DNA of 54,409 bases from Azonexus sp. (GTDB lineage Bacteria > Pseudomonadota > Gammaproteobacteria > Burkholderiales > Rhodocyclaceae): NCBI GenBank assembly GCA_031274715.1, contig JAISPT010000066.1, positions 1-54,409 of the forward strand, given 5' to 3'. Position 1 is the first letter of the stretch, and each line of letters opens with the position of its first letter. The translations under genes were made by a program, and so were the position numbers. Of this stretch, positions 15,940-23,760 are shown piece by piece. The notes beneath the pieces are model-generated. The model was not told where the DNA came from. It searched no databases and worked only from the letters and a program-made list of their open reading frames with translations.

Positions 15940-16568
15940 GTGGTCTTGCCCCGGTAGGAACACAGGTCGGCAACGATACAGCGCGGGCATTCCGGCCGGC
16001 GCGCCTTGCAGATGTAGCGGCCGTGCAGGATCAGCCAGTGGTGCGCATCCTTGCGGAATTCGCGGGGCGTGACACGTAGCAGCTTGGCTTCGACTTCGTC
16101 GACGGTCTTGCCGAGAGCCAGGCCGGTCCGGTTGCCGAGGCGGAAGATATGCGTGTCGACGGCGATGGTTGGTTGGCCGAAGGCAGTGTTGAGCACGACA
16201 TTGGCGGTCTTGCGGCCGACGCCGGGCAGCGCTTCGAGGGCTGCCCGCTCGGCCGGTACTTCGCTGCCGTGGCGTTCGAGCAACAACTGGCAGGTGGCGA
16301 TGACGTTCTTCGCCTTGGTCCGGTACAGGCCGATGGTGCGGATGGCGTCAGCCAGGCCGTCGACGCCCAGCGCGAGCATGGCGGCCGGCGTCGGGGCAAT
16401 GGGGAACAGGCGTGCCGTGGCCTTGTTGACGCCGACGTCGGTGGCTTGCGCCGAGAGGATCACGGCGACCAGCAACTGGAACGGAGTGGCGTAATCGAGC
16501 TCGGTGGTCGGTGCCGGATTGGCGTCCCGCAGGCGGCTGTAGAACTGCGCGATGTCGTTTTTTTTCAC
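15936..16568 (-). CDS. nth: Endonuclease III
   Basis: A DNA glycosylase/AP lyase removing oxidised pyrimidines in base-excision repair. GTG at 16568 gives 210 residues, matching E. coli Nth (211), and starts V/MKKNDIAQFYSRLR. The helix-hairpin-helix LPGVGRKTANVVL carries the catalytic Lys, VDTHIFRLGNR carries the catalytic Asp, and the C-terminal CKARRPECPRCIVADLC is the C-x6-C-x2-C-x5-C 4Fe-4S site. A longer open frame upstream is not conserved. In E. coli nth directly follows rsxE; here it is same-strand but about 5.8 kb away, with a signalling block between. Confidence 0.97.
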   Translation of the reverse strand: MKKNDIAQFYSRLRDANPAPTTELDYATPFQLLVAVILSAQATDVGVNKATARLFPIAPTPAAMLALGVDGLADAIRTIGLYRTKAKNVIATCQLLLERHGSEVPAERAALEALPGVGRKTANVVLNTAFGQPTIAVDTHIFRLGNRTGLALGKTVDEVEAKLLRVTPREFRKDAHHWLILHGRYICKARRPECPRCIVADLCSYRGKTT

Positions 16569-16580
16569 GGCGGGGGAAGA

Positions 16581-16609
16581 TTGAAAGGCTGTGCAGAATA
16601 CGCGATATT
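16581..16609 (+). promoter_or_regulatory. Likely promoter of the PAS-GGEEF gene
   Basis: TTGAAA (16581-16586) and GATATT (16604-16609) are separated by 17 bp; the -35 matches 5 of 6 and the -10 matches 4 of 6 consensus positions. The ATG at 16653 follows with an AGAAGGAGGTGG ribosome site. Confidence 0.5.
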
Positions 16610-16652
16610 GTACGGGACAAGAATTTACCCGGCAGAGAAGGAGGTGGCCCTT

Positions 16653-17642
16653 ATGTCGCTGACGCCCGAAGGAGGGAGCTTCGACCCGGCGCAACTGGTC
16701 GAAGGCAGCCCAGTTGCGATCATCGTCATCGATGCCCGGCACCATGTCATCCACTGGAATCGGGCCTGCGTTGAGCTGACTGGGGTGGCGGCCGCCGATA
16801 TGCTTGGCCGGCGCGAGCAATGGCGGGCGTTCTACCGCGAAAAGCGTCCCATCCTCGCTGATTTGATCGTCGATCGTGCGCTGGAGGGCGAGGTCGGCCA
16901 GTTTTATCCCGGCAAATGCCGTCTCTCGCTGCAGATTGCCGGCGCTTGGGAAACCGAGGATTTCTTTCCCGCTTGCGGTACCGGTGGCCGCTGGCTTTAC
17001 GCTACCGCCGCCGCGCTACGCAACGCTGCCGGCGAGATCATCGGAGCGATAGAGACGGTGCAGGACGTCACCGAGCGCCGCTTGGCCGAGTTTGCGCTGC
17101 GCGAGAGCGAGGAACGCTATCGCCGGCTGAGCCTGATCGATTCGCTGACTGGACTGTTCAATTCGCGCCACCTGCACGAACGCCTGCTGGCTGAAATCGA
17201 GCGGGCCGAGCGCTATGGCCGTACTTTTTCGCTGATGGTTCTCGATTGCGACGATTTCAAACGCATCAACGATTGTTTCGGTCATCTTGAGGGTGACCGC
17301 GTGTTGCAGGTGCTGGCCGGCGTCATCACCCAGTGCCTGCGCCGTACCGACGGCGCTTACCGCTATGGCGGCGAAGAGTTCGTGTTGCTGCTGCCGGAGG
17401 CTGATGGTGAGGCTGCCTATGCGTTGGCCGACCGCCTGCGCGGCAGTTTCGCCGCGATCGAGACGCAGAGTGCCGACGGCCGTACGATGTGCTGCACGGT
17501 CAGTATCGGTGTCGCCGAATACCTGCCCGGCGACACCGGTCCGACGCTGATGCGGCGGGCCGATGAGGCGGCCTACCAGGCCAAGAGGGCAGGCAAGAAT
17601 CGGGTGGTGATGGCCGGTGGGGCGTCGTTGGAGAAAAGTTGA
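16653..17642 (+). CDS. PAS-GGEEF diguanylate cyclase
   Basis: Makes cyclic di-GMP from two GTP. ATG at 16653 has a near-perfect GGAGG ribosome site and gives 329 residues; longer frames overlap nth antisense and are not credible. Residues about 15-145 form a PAS domain (VAIIVIDARHHVIHWNRAC, ending with the PAC-like IGAIETVQDVTERR). A signalling helix (LRESEERYRRLS) leads to a GGDEF domain. The active site is GGEEF at 239-243, and RRTD at 230-233 is an intact inhibitory I-site, five residues upstream. No transmembrane segment is seen, so it is probably a cytosolic sensor. It opens a rightward block with the peroxidase and the GGDEF-EAL gene. Confidence 0.94.
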   Translation: MSLTPEGGSFDPAQLVEGSPVAIIVIDARHHVIHWNRACVELTGVAAADMLGRREQWRAFYREKRPILADLIVDRALEGEVGQFYPGKCRLSLQIAGAWETEDFFPACGTGGRWLYATAAALRNAAGEIIGAIETVQDVTERRLAEFALRESEERYRRLSLIDSLTGLFNSRHLHERLLAEIERAERYGRTFSLMVLDCDDFKRINDCFGHLEGDRVLQVLAGVITQCLRRTDGAYRYGGEEFVLLLPEADGEAAYALADRLRGSFAAIETQSADGRTMCCTVSIGVAEYLPGDTGPTLMRRADEAAYQAKRAGKNRVVMAGGASLEKS

Positions 17643-17705
17643 AAATTTTGTTGGGCGGGAACGGCCATTTTTTCCGTCGAACGGCTTGGTACGCGGCAAA
17701 CCGGG

Positions 17706-17711
17706 CATAAT
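17706..17711 (+). promoter_or_regulatory. Possible -10 box of the cytochrome c peroxidase gene
   Basis: CATAAT lies 6 bases before the ATG at 17718, in a 75-bp gap after the cyclase gene. No convincing -35 at 16-18 bp was found (TTGGTA is 14 bp away). If used, the message would be leaderless; there is no Shine-Dalgarno sequence before this ATG. Confidence 0.35.
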
Positions 17712-17717
17712 TCGCCC

Positions 17718-18746
17718 ATGAGAGTTGCCGGCTACTCCTTCTCTGTCGTATTTTCCGTAATTTTGCTGATTGGCATACTGGCTTGGTGGTTGTTCCTGAC
17801 CGGACACGAGCAGCCTGAGCCACCGCAGCCTCCGGTCACGCCCTTGGGTTTGCAGGGCGAAGTGTTTCAGCCGATCCTACCGCTGGTGCCGATCAAGGGG
17901 CTCGATCCGGGGCGTGTCGCACTCGGTGAGCGCCTGTTCCACGACCCCCGTTTGTCAGCCGATTCGACGGTTTCCTGCGCGTCCTGTCACAACCTGAAGG
18001 CCGGCGGCGTAGACGGCCAGCGCTTTTCCATCGGCATCGGCGGCGCGGTCGGCAACATCAATGCGCCGACCGTGCTCAACAGCGCCTACAACCTGGCCCA
18101 GTTTTGGGATGGTCGGGCGGCAACACTGGAGGAACAGGCGGTTGGTCCGATCCATAATCCGGTCGAAATGGGAGCCACCATGTCGCAGGTGATCGGCCGC
18201 CTAGAGCAGGACGCCGACTTGGTCGCCCGCTTCGGCCGCCTCTATCCGGACGGCCTGACGGTGGCCAACCTGCTCGATGCCATTGCCACCTTCGAGCGCT
18301 CACTGATCACCGTCGACTCGCGCTTCGACCGCTACCTGCGCGGCGACCGGGAGGCGCTCAGCGAGCTGGAGGTTGACGGCTATCGGCGCTTTCGCGAATT
18401 CGGCTGTGCCAGTTGCCACCAAGGCATGATGGTTGGCGGCAACATGTACCAGAAATTCGGCGTGCTCGGCGACTACTTCGCCGGTCGCGCCATCACCAGC
18501 AGCGATCTCGGGCGCTACAACGTGACCGGTCGCGAGGAAGACCGGCATGTGTTCAAGGTGCCGAGCCTGCGCAACGTCGCCCTGACGGCGCCGTACTTCC
18601 ACGATGGTTCGGCGACGACGCTGGAACAAGCGGTGACTGCGATGGCCCGTTACCAGCTTGGCCGCGACCTCTCGGTTGCCGACACCGAGGCCATCGTCGC
18701 CTTCTTGCATACTCTGAGCGGTACCGTGCCGCCGGTGACGCCATGA
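17718..18746 (+). CDS. Di-haem cytochrome c peroxidase
   Basis: Reduces H2O2 to water with electrons from small cytochromes, on the periplasmic side. The 342-residue protein starts with an uncleaved-looking membrane anchor (residues about 7-28, VVFSVILLIGILAWWLFL) and a Pro-rich linker. It has two CASCH haem-c motifs, near residues 91 and 231. Family markers are GERLFHDPRLS, NAPTVLNSAYNLAQFWDGRA, EMGATM and VPSLRNVALTAPYFHDG. The pattern is bacterial cytochrome c peroxidase rather than the tryptophan-modifying MauG. Its stop overlaps the ATG of the following c-di-GMP gene (ATGA), so the two are translationally coupled. No ribosome site is seen before its ATG. Confidence 0.93.
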   Translation: MRVAGYSFSVVFSVILLIGILAWWLFLTGHEQPEPPQPPVTPLGLQGEVFQPILPLVPIKGLDPGRVALGERLFHDPRLSADSTVSCASCHNLKAGGVDGQRFSIGIGGAVGNINAPTVLNSAYNLAQFWDGRAATLEEQAVGPIHNPVEMGATMSQVIGRLEQDADLVARFGRLYPDGLTVANLLDAIATFERSLITVDSRFDRYLRGDREALSELEVDGYRRFREFGCASCHQGMMVGGNMYQKFGVLGDYFAGRAITSSDLGRYNVTGREEDRHVFKVPSLRNVALTAPYFHDGSATTLEQAVTAMARYQLGRDLSVADTEAIVAFLHTLSGTVPPVTP

Positions 18747-21373
18747 GCGCGGACTCCATAGTTAACCGCGAAGCCTTGCGCCGGCTGGGCCTGGTCTGCG
18801 GCTTTGCCGCGTTGCTCGGTTTGCTGTTCTGGCTGTTTACCCGGGCCGAACTGGTTTCGCAGCAGCCCCACAATGCCTATATGCAGTCGCTGCATCGGGT
18901 GCTGCAGTCAGACGTCGAGCTCAATGCTGCCGTGCTGGCCAGCTATTCCAATCTGCTGCACAACTACGATCCGTTGGTCCGCCACATCGCCGACATCCGT
19001 GCTGAGGAGGCCGGTTTATTGGCCATTCCCGACGGCCTGTCGGGGGCCGCCCGCGGCCGCCTGCAACCGCTGGTCGAACGGCTGCTGGCCAGCCAGCACG
19101 AGAAGGCCGAGGATATCGACCGCTTCAAGCGCAGCGGTTCGGTGCTGCGCAATTCCGAAATGTATTTCCCGCAGGCGGCTGAGGACGTGCTGCGCCAGGC
19201 CGACAAGCGACCGCCGGAGGAGCTGGAGCAATTCATCCGCCGCATCATGGCGTTGTCCGCCGGTACTCTGGTCGCGGGCAGCGAGCAGTTGCTGTCGGAG
19301 CTGACGCATCTGCGTCGGCAGAACCTGCGCGTCGAAGGGCCGCTGTCGATCAATCAGTTACTGGTGCACGCCGAGCAGATCATTGAGCTGCGGCCGGAAG
19401 TCGATGCCTTGGTCGAGCGCATCCTGCGTCCATCGTCGAGTCAGCTGCTCGAGGAAGTGACCAGTACCTATATAGAAGGCTACGAGGAGGCGCTGCACAA
19501 AGCCGGCCATTACCGTCAGGTGCTCTATCTGGCCACCGTGCTGCTGGTCGCTTACGCCTTGTACGCCCTGGTCCGCTTCGAGCGCGACCGGCGCAAGCTG
19601 GGGCTGGCTCACGACGATCTAGCCATCGCCCACCATGATCTGGCCGAGCGTTATGCCGCGCAGTTGGCCGCCGAACGCCAGTTGCGCCTGTACGCCACGG
19701 TGTTCACCAACGCTACCGAGGGGATGACCATCACTGACGCCGAGTCGCGTATCGTTGCCGTCAATCCAGCGTTTAGCGCGATTTCCGGCTATTCGGCCGA
19801 GGAAGTTGTGGGACGGACGCCGGCCCTGCTCAGTTCCGGCCAGCAGGGGGAGGATTTCTACCGCACGATGTGGCGAGAACTGATGGGCCGCGGCCACTGG
19901 CAGGGCGAGATCTGGAATCGGCGCAAGGACGGCGGCATTTATCCCGAATGGCTGTCGATCGCTGCGGTGCGCGATGACAAGGGCGCTACCACCCACTACA
20001 TCGGCATCTTCATCGACATCTCCGAGCGCAAGCAGAGCGAGGCGCGTATCCACCACATGGCCCATCATGACGTGCTGACCGGCCTGCCCAACCGCTTGCT
20101 GCTGGAAGACCGGGTCAACCAGGCGATGCTCAAATCCAAGCGCAGCAGCAGGCCGATGGGTCTGATTTTCGTCGACCTCGACCGTTTCAAGAATATCAAC
20201 GACACGCTTGGTCACGAGATTGGTGATCAACTGCTAGTGCAGGCGGCGCAACGCGGGCTGTCGGTGCTGCGCGATACCGATACGCTGTCGCGCCAGGGCG
20301 GCGACGAATTCGTCATCGTCCTGCCTGAACTCGAACAGCGCCAGGATGCCATGCACGCCGCGCGTAAATTCCTGGCGGCGATGACTCAACCCTACCTGCT
20401 GGCTGGTCACGAGTTGACGGTTACCGGCAGCGCCGGTATCGCGCTCTATCCCGACGACGGCCAGACCGTCTCCGAACTGCTGCGCAAGGCCGACGCGGCG
20501 ATGTATCGGGCCAAGGAGGAAGGGCGCAATACCTATCGCTTCTTCTCCGCCGAGATCGCCACCGCCTCGCTCGGCGAACTGCTGCTGGAAAACAATTTGT
20601 ACGGTGCCCTCGACCGCGGCGAATTGCTGATGCACTACCAGCCCAAGGTCGATGCAGTGAGCGGGCAACTGGTCGGCATCGAGGCGCTGATGCGCTGGCA
20701 GCACCCGACGCACGGCATGGTGTCGCCCAGTATCTTCATCCCGATGGCCGAAGCCAACGGCCTGATCCATACCTTTGGCGAATGGGCGATCCGTACCGTC
20801 TGCGCGCAGCAGCGGGCCTGGCTGGATGCCGGTCTGGCGGCCGTGCCGGTGGCGGTCAACATCTCGGCGCAGCAGTTCGCCCAGCAGGACCTGCCGCAAA
20901 TCGTCGCCGGTGCCCTGGCCGAGTACGCGTTGCCGGCGCAACTGCTCGAACTCGAATTGACCGAGTCGCTGCTGATGCGCAACGCCGGACGTGCCGCCGA
21001 GGTGCTGGATACTCTGCGCCGGCTCAACATCAAGGTGGCCATTGACGATTTCGGTACCGGCTATTCGTCGCTCAGCTACCTCAAGCAGTTCCCGGTGCAA
21101 GTGCTGAAGATCGACCGCGCTTTCGTTTGCGAAATCGGCGAAAACGGCGAATCGGTCAAGCTCGCTTCGGCCATCATCGCCATGGCCCACGAACTCGATC
21201 TGGTGGTGGTCGCCGAGGGCGTCGAAGAGGCTTGCCAGCGCGACTACCTGCGCCGCCACGGCTGCGACCAGTTCCAGGGCTACCTGTTCGGCAAGCCCAT
21301 GCCGGCTGCCGAGCTGGCCGGGCTACTGGCGCTCAGCCACTGCTGGGACGAGCCGGCCGACACGCCGGCCTGA
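18743..21373 (+). CDS. Membrane DAHL-PAS-GGDEF-EAL cyclic di-GMP protein
   Basis: Predicted to make and/or degrade c-di-GMP. ATG at 18743, sharing ATGA with the peroxidase stop, gives 876 residues. An N-terminal membrane helix (LVCGFAALLGLLFWLF) and a second one near residue 265 (VLYLATVLLVAYALYAL) flank a periplasmic helical domain of the DAHL type (YSNLLHNYDPLVRHI). Then come PAS/PAC (NATEGMTITDAES to GIFIDISERK), GGDEF with intact GGDEF and I-site RDTD five residues upstream, and EAL with EALMRW, VNISAQQF, LELTES, IDDFGTGYSSLS, LKIDR and VAEGVEE. Both catalytic sets look complete, so it may be bifunctional. Coupling to a periplasmic peroxidase suggests redox or peroxide input. Its last 51 bases overlap the convergent radical SAM gene. 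Confidence 0.93.
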   Translation: MSADSIVNREALRRLGLVCGFAALLGLLFWLFTRAELVSQQPHNAYMQSLHRVLQSDVELNAAVLASYSNLLHNYDPLVRHIADIRAEEAGLLAIPDGLSGAARGRLQPLVERLLASQHEKAEDIDRFKRSGSVLRNSEMYFPQAAEDVLRQADKRPPEELEQFIRRIMALSAGTLVAGSEQLLSELTHLRRQNLRVEGPLSINQLLVHAEQIIELRPEVDALVERILRPSSSQLLEEVTSTYIEGYEEALHKAGHYRQVLYLATVLLVAYALYALVRFERDRRKLGLAHDDLAIAHHDLAERYAAQLAAERQLRLYATVFTNATEGMTITDAESRIVAVNPAFSAISGYSAEEVVGRTPALLSSGQQGEDFYRTMWRELMGRGHWQGEIWNRRKDGGIYPEWLSIAAVRDDKGATTHYIGIFIDISERKQSEARIHHMAHHDVLTGLPNRLLLEDRVNQAMLKSKRSSRPMGLIFVDLDRFKNINDTLGHEIGDQLLVQAAQRGLSVLRDTDTLSRQGGDEFVIVLPELEQRQDAMHAARKFLAAMTQPYLLAGHELTVTGSAGIALYPDDGQTVSELLRKADAAMYRAKEEGRNTYRFFSAEIATASLGELLLENNLYGALDRGELLMHYQPKVDAVSGQLVGIEALMRWQHPTHGMVSPSIFIPMAEANGLIHTFGEWAIRTVCAQQRAWLDAGLAAVPVAVNISAQQFAQQDLPQIVAGALAEYALPAQLLELELTESLLMRNAGRAAEVLDTLRRLNIKVAIDDFGTGYSSLSYLKQFPVQVLKIDRAFVCEIGENGESVKLASAIIAMAHELDLVVVAEGVEEACQRDYLRRHGCDQFQGYLFGKPMPAAELAGLLALSHCWDEPADTPA

Positions 21374-22384
21374 TTCAGCACCGCTGGCCAGCCGGGCGCG
21401 CAGTTGGCCGCAGGCGCCCTCGACATCCTGGCCGGCCGACTGGCGCAGCCGGGTCAGGATGCGGCGACGATTCAGGCTTTCCGCCAGCGCCGCTGCCCGT
21501 TCCGCCGCTGGGCGGTCGAAGCCGGTGCCTTCGACCGGGTTGAACGGAATCAGATTCATCATTGCGTACTTGCCGGTCAACAGGCGAACGATGGCGTCCA
21601 TTTCTGCTTCGCTGTCGTTGATTCCGGCGAGCAGGGTCCATTGGTACTGGATTGGGTGGCCGACGGCGCGGGCATAGGCTTCGCCAAGTTCGACCAGTTC
21701 AGCCGGGTCGATGCGCGGCGCGTGCGGCAGCAGATGGGCGCGCAGCTTGGGGTCGGTGGTGTGCAGCGATAGCGCCAGCGCTGGCTTGACCTCCTGGCGC
21801 GGCAGGCGCTCGAACACCCGGCGGTCGCCGACGCTGGAAAAAACCAGGTTCTTGTGGCCAATGCCGCCAGCTGTGCCGAGCAGGTCGATGGCTTCCAGCA
21901 CATTGTCGAGATTGTGCGCCGGCTCCCCCATGCCCATGAAAACGACGCGCCGGACGGGGCGGCGGGCGCGCGCGGCGACCACCTGGGCGACGATCTCGCC
22001 GCTTTCGAGTTGGCGCAGCAGGCCGTCGCGGCCGGTCATGCAGAAGCGGCAGCCGACCGCGCAGCCGACCTGGGTCGACACGCACAGGCCATCGCGCGGC
22101 AGCAGCACGCTCTCGACCGTCTGGCCGTCGGCCAGATCGACCAGCAGGCGGGCTGAGCCGTCGGCGCCGGGGTGTTCGGAGCGGACCCGGGCCAGCGCCG
22201 CCAGTCGTTCGCCGAGCGCCGGCAGGGCGTTACGCAGGGCCAGCGGCAGATAGTTGGCGGCCGGTTTCTGGCGCGGGCCGGCATCCAGTGGCCGGGCGGC
22301 GGTCCAGGCGCGCAGGATGCGCTCCTCGTGTTCGGGGCGGGCGCCATGGTCGCGCAGGACTTGGCGGAGATCGGCGAGGCGCAC
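21323..22384 (-). CDS. RlmN/Cfr-family radical SAM RNA methyltransferase (paralogue-like)
   Basis: Belongs to the dual-specificity RNA methyltransferase family, which puts a C2 or C8 methyl group on adenosine of 23S rRNA or tRNA. The 4Fe-4S motif is CAVGCRFC. The two reactive cysteines are present: one in LCVSTQVGC just before the cluster and one near the C-terminus in EGACGQL. GMGEP (SAM binding) and NLIPFNPVEGTGF are also retained. GTG at 22384 (20 bases after rsxE) gives 353 residues; the start is uncertain because the open frame extends into rsxE. Sequence is more Ala/Arg-rich than typical RlmN, and canonical rlmN is usually elsewhere, so this is probably a second family member. The 3' end overlaps the GGDEF-EAL gene by 51 bases. 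Confidence 0.82.
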   Translation of the reverse strand: MRLADLRQVLRDHGARPEHEERILRAWTAARPLDAGPRQKPAANYLPLALRNALPALGERLAALARVRSEHPGADGSARLLVDLADGQTVESVLLPRDGLCVSTQVGCAVGCRFCMTGRDGLLRQLESGEIVAQVVAARARRPVRRVVFMGMGEPAHNLDNVLEAIDLLGTAGGIGHKNLVFSSVGDRRVFERLPRQEVKPALALSLHTTDPKLRAHLLPHAPRIDPAELVELGEAYARAVGHPIQYQWTLLAGINDSEAEMDAIVRLLTGKYAMMNLIPFNPVEGTGFDRPAAERAAALAESLNRRRILTRLRQSAGQDVEGACGQLRARLASGAESGRRVGRLVPAVAERQ

Positions 22385-22403
22385 GCGGTTGCTGTGCCGA
22401 AAC

Positions 22404-23102
22404 TCAGCGGCCGGTAGCCGGTGCCGCGGCCAGGCTACGGCCGTCGCCCTTGCCGCGGGTGCGGGCGGCAGCCCGGGCATCGAGCCAGTTTTTCCAGGCA
22501 ATCAGGCAACCGAGCAGAATGAAAGCGCCGGGCGGCAGCAGGGCCAGCAGGAAGCCGGGATAGCTTTCCGGCAACAGCTGTAGCGGTTGCAGGCCGGGGA
22601 TCACCATGTCGATACCGCTGAACAGCGTGCCGGCGCCGATCAATTCGCGCAGACCGCCGAGCAGGGCCAGGGTCCACAGCATGCCGACGCCCATGAAGAT
22701 ACCGTCGAACATCGACTGCAGCGGCGGGTTCTTGGCGGCGAAGGCCTCGACGCGAGCGAGCACGATGCAGTTGGTGACGATCAGCGGAATGAAGATGCCG
22801 AGCACGACGTAAAGCTCATGCAAGGTGGCGTTGAACAGCAGATCGACGACGGTAACCAGAGCGGCGACGATCAGGATGAAGACCGGGATGCGGATTTCAT
22901 GCGGAATCAGGTTGCGCAGCATGGCGATGGCGGCGTTGGAAAGTGCCATGACCAGGATGGTGGCCAGCGACAGCATGATGCCGTTGACCGCGTTGGTGGT
23001 TACCGCCAGCAGAGGGCACAGGCCGAGTACCTGGACCAGTGAGGAGTTCTGTTTCCAGACACCGTTGCCGGCGATGCTACGGAATTCGTCACGGGTGATC
23101 AT
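22404..23102 (-). CDS. rsxE: Rnf/Rsx electron transport complex subunit E
   Basis: Integral membrane subunit of the ion-translocating ferredoxin:NAD+ oxidoreductase (Rnf), or Rsx, complex. The 232-residue protein has six hydrophobic helices and the family signature VLGLCPLLAVTTNAVNG near residue 25, homologous to RsxA and to NqrD. It is the last rnf gene and overlaps rsxG by 14 bases. The last ~25 residues are basic and Ala-rich, beyond the last membrane helix. The radical SAM gene follows 20 bases later. Confidence 0.96.
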   Translation of the reverse strand: MITRDEFRSIAGNGVWKQNSSLVQVLGLCPLLAVTTNAVNGIMLSLATILVMALSNAAIAMLRNLIPHEIRIPVFILIVAALVTVVDLLFNATLHELYVVLGIFIPLIVTNCIVLARVEAFAAKNPPLQSMFDGIFMGVGMLWTLALLGGLRELIGAGTLFSGIDMVIPGLQPLQLLPESYPGFLLALLPPGAFILLGCLIAWKNWLDARAAARTRGKGDGRSLAAAPATGR

Positions 23103-23760
23103 GGCTTGCTCCTTCGGCGAACAGGCGGTCGCGGTTGGCGGTGGCCCATTGGACGGCCTTGAGCACGGCCTTGGCTACGGCGCGCGGGGTGATGGTGGCG
23201 CCGGCGTAGTAATCAATGTGGCCGCCGTCTTTCTTCACTTTCCAGTCCCCCGGCGCGACTTCGGCCAGCGACAGGCCGGCGAATTGGGTGATCCACGGCC
23301 GGGTCTTGTTCTTGTCCTTCTTCAACTCGATGTAATCGCCGAGGCCGGGCGTTTCCCGATGCTGCGCGACGCGCACGCCGGCGACTCGGCCGTCGGCGTC
23401 TACGGCGACGATCAGACGAATCTTGCCGGCATAGCCGTCCGGCGCCACCGCCTCGAATACCAGCGCCACCGGCTGGCCGGCTAGCCGGGCACGGTACAGC
23501 AGCGATGGTTCGCTCAGGCCCAGTTCAGGCGTCGGCGGTAGCGTCAGCGTGTCGTCGAGCAGTGGGTTGTCGTACTCGCTGCGTGGCAGCACCTCGTTGA
23601 CCCGTTTCATCTTCTCCTCGGCGGCCGAAGCCTCGATCGCTGGCTGGGTCCATTGGTAGGCGGCCGATAGCAGGCCGGTGAAGACGATCACGAAGACAAA
23701 CAGGATGGCGGCCGTACGCGCGGCCATGCTGGACGCGGTGAATTCCTTGGCGGCACTCAT
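23089..23760 (-). CDS. rsxG: Rnf/Rsx complex subunit G (covalent FMN protein)
   Basis: A periplasm-facing flavoprotein subunit carrying FMN attached to a threonine. The 223-residue protein has one N-terminal membrane helix (AAILFVFVIVFTGLLSAAY) and a periplasmic domain. The flavinylation site is in YYAGATITPRAV near residue 190, matching the S/A-GAT-x-T consensus. LGDYIELKKDKNKTRPWITQF is characteristic of RnfG. The start overlaps the rsxD stop by 4 bases. Confidence 0.95.
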   Translation of the reverse strand: MSAAKEFTASSMAARTAAILFVFVIVFTGLLSAAYQWTQPAIEASAAEEKMKRVNEVLPRSEYDNPLLDDTLTLPPTPELGLSEPSLLYRARLAGQPVALVFEAVAPDGYAGKIRLIVAVDADGRVAGVRVAQHRETPGLGDYIELKKDKNKTRPWITQFAGLSLAEVAPGDWKVKKDGGHIDYYAGATITPRAVAKAVLKAVQWATANRDRLFAEGASHDHP

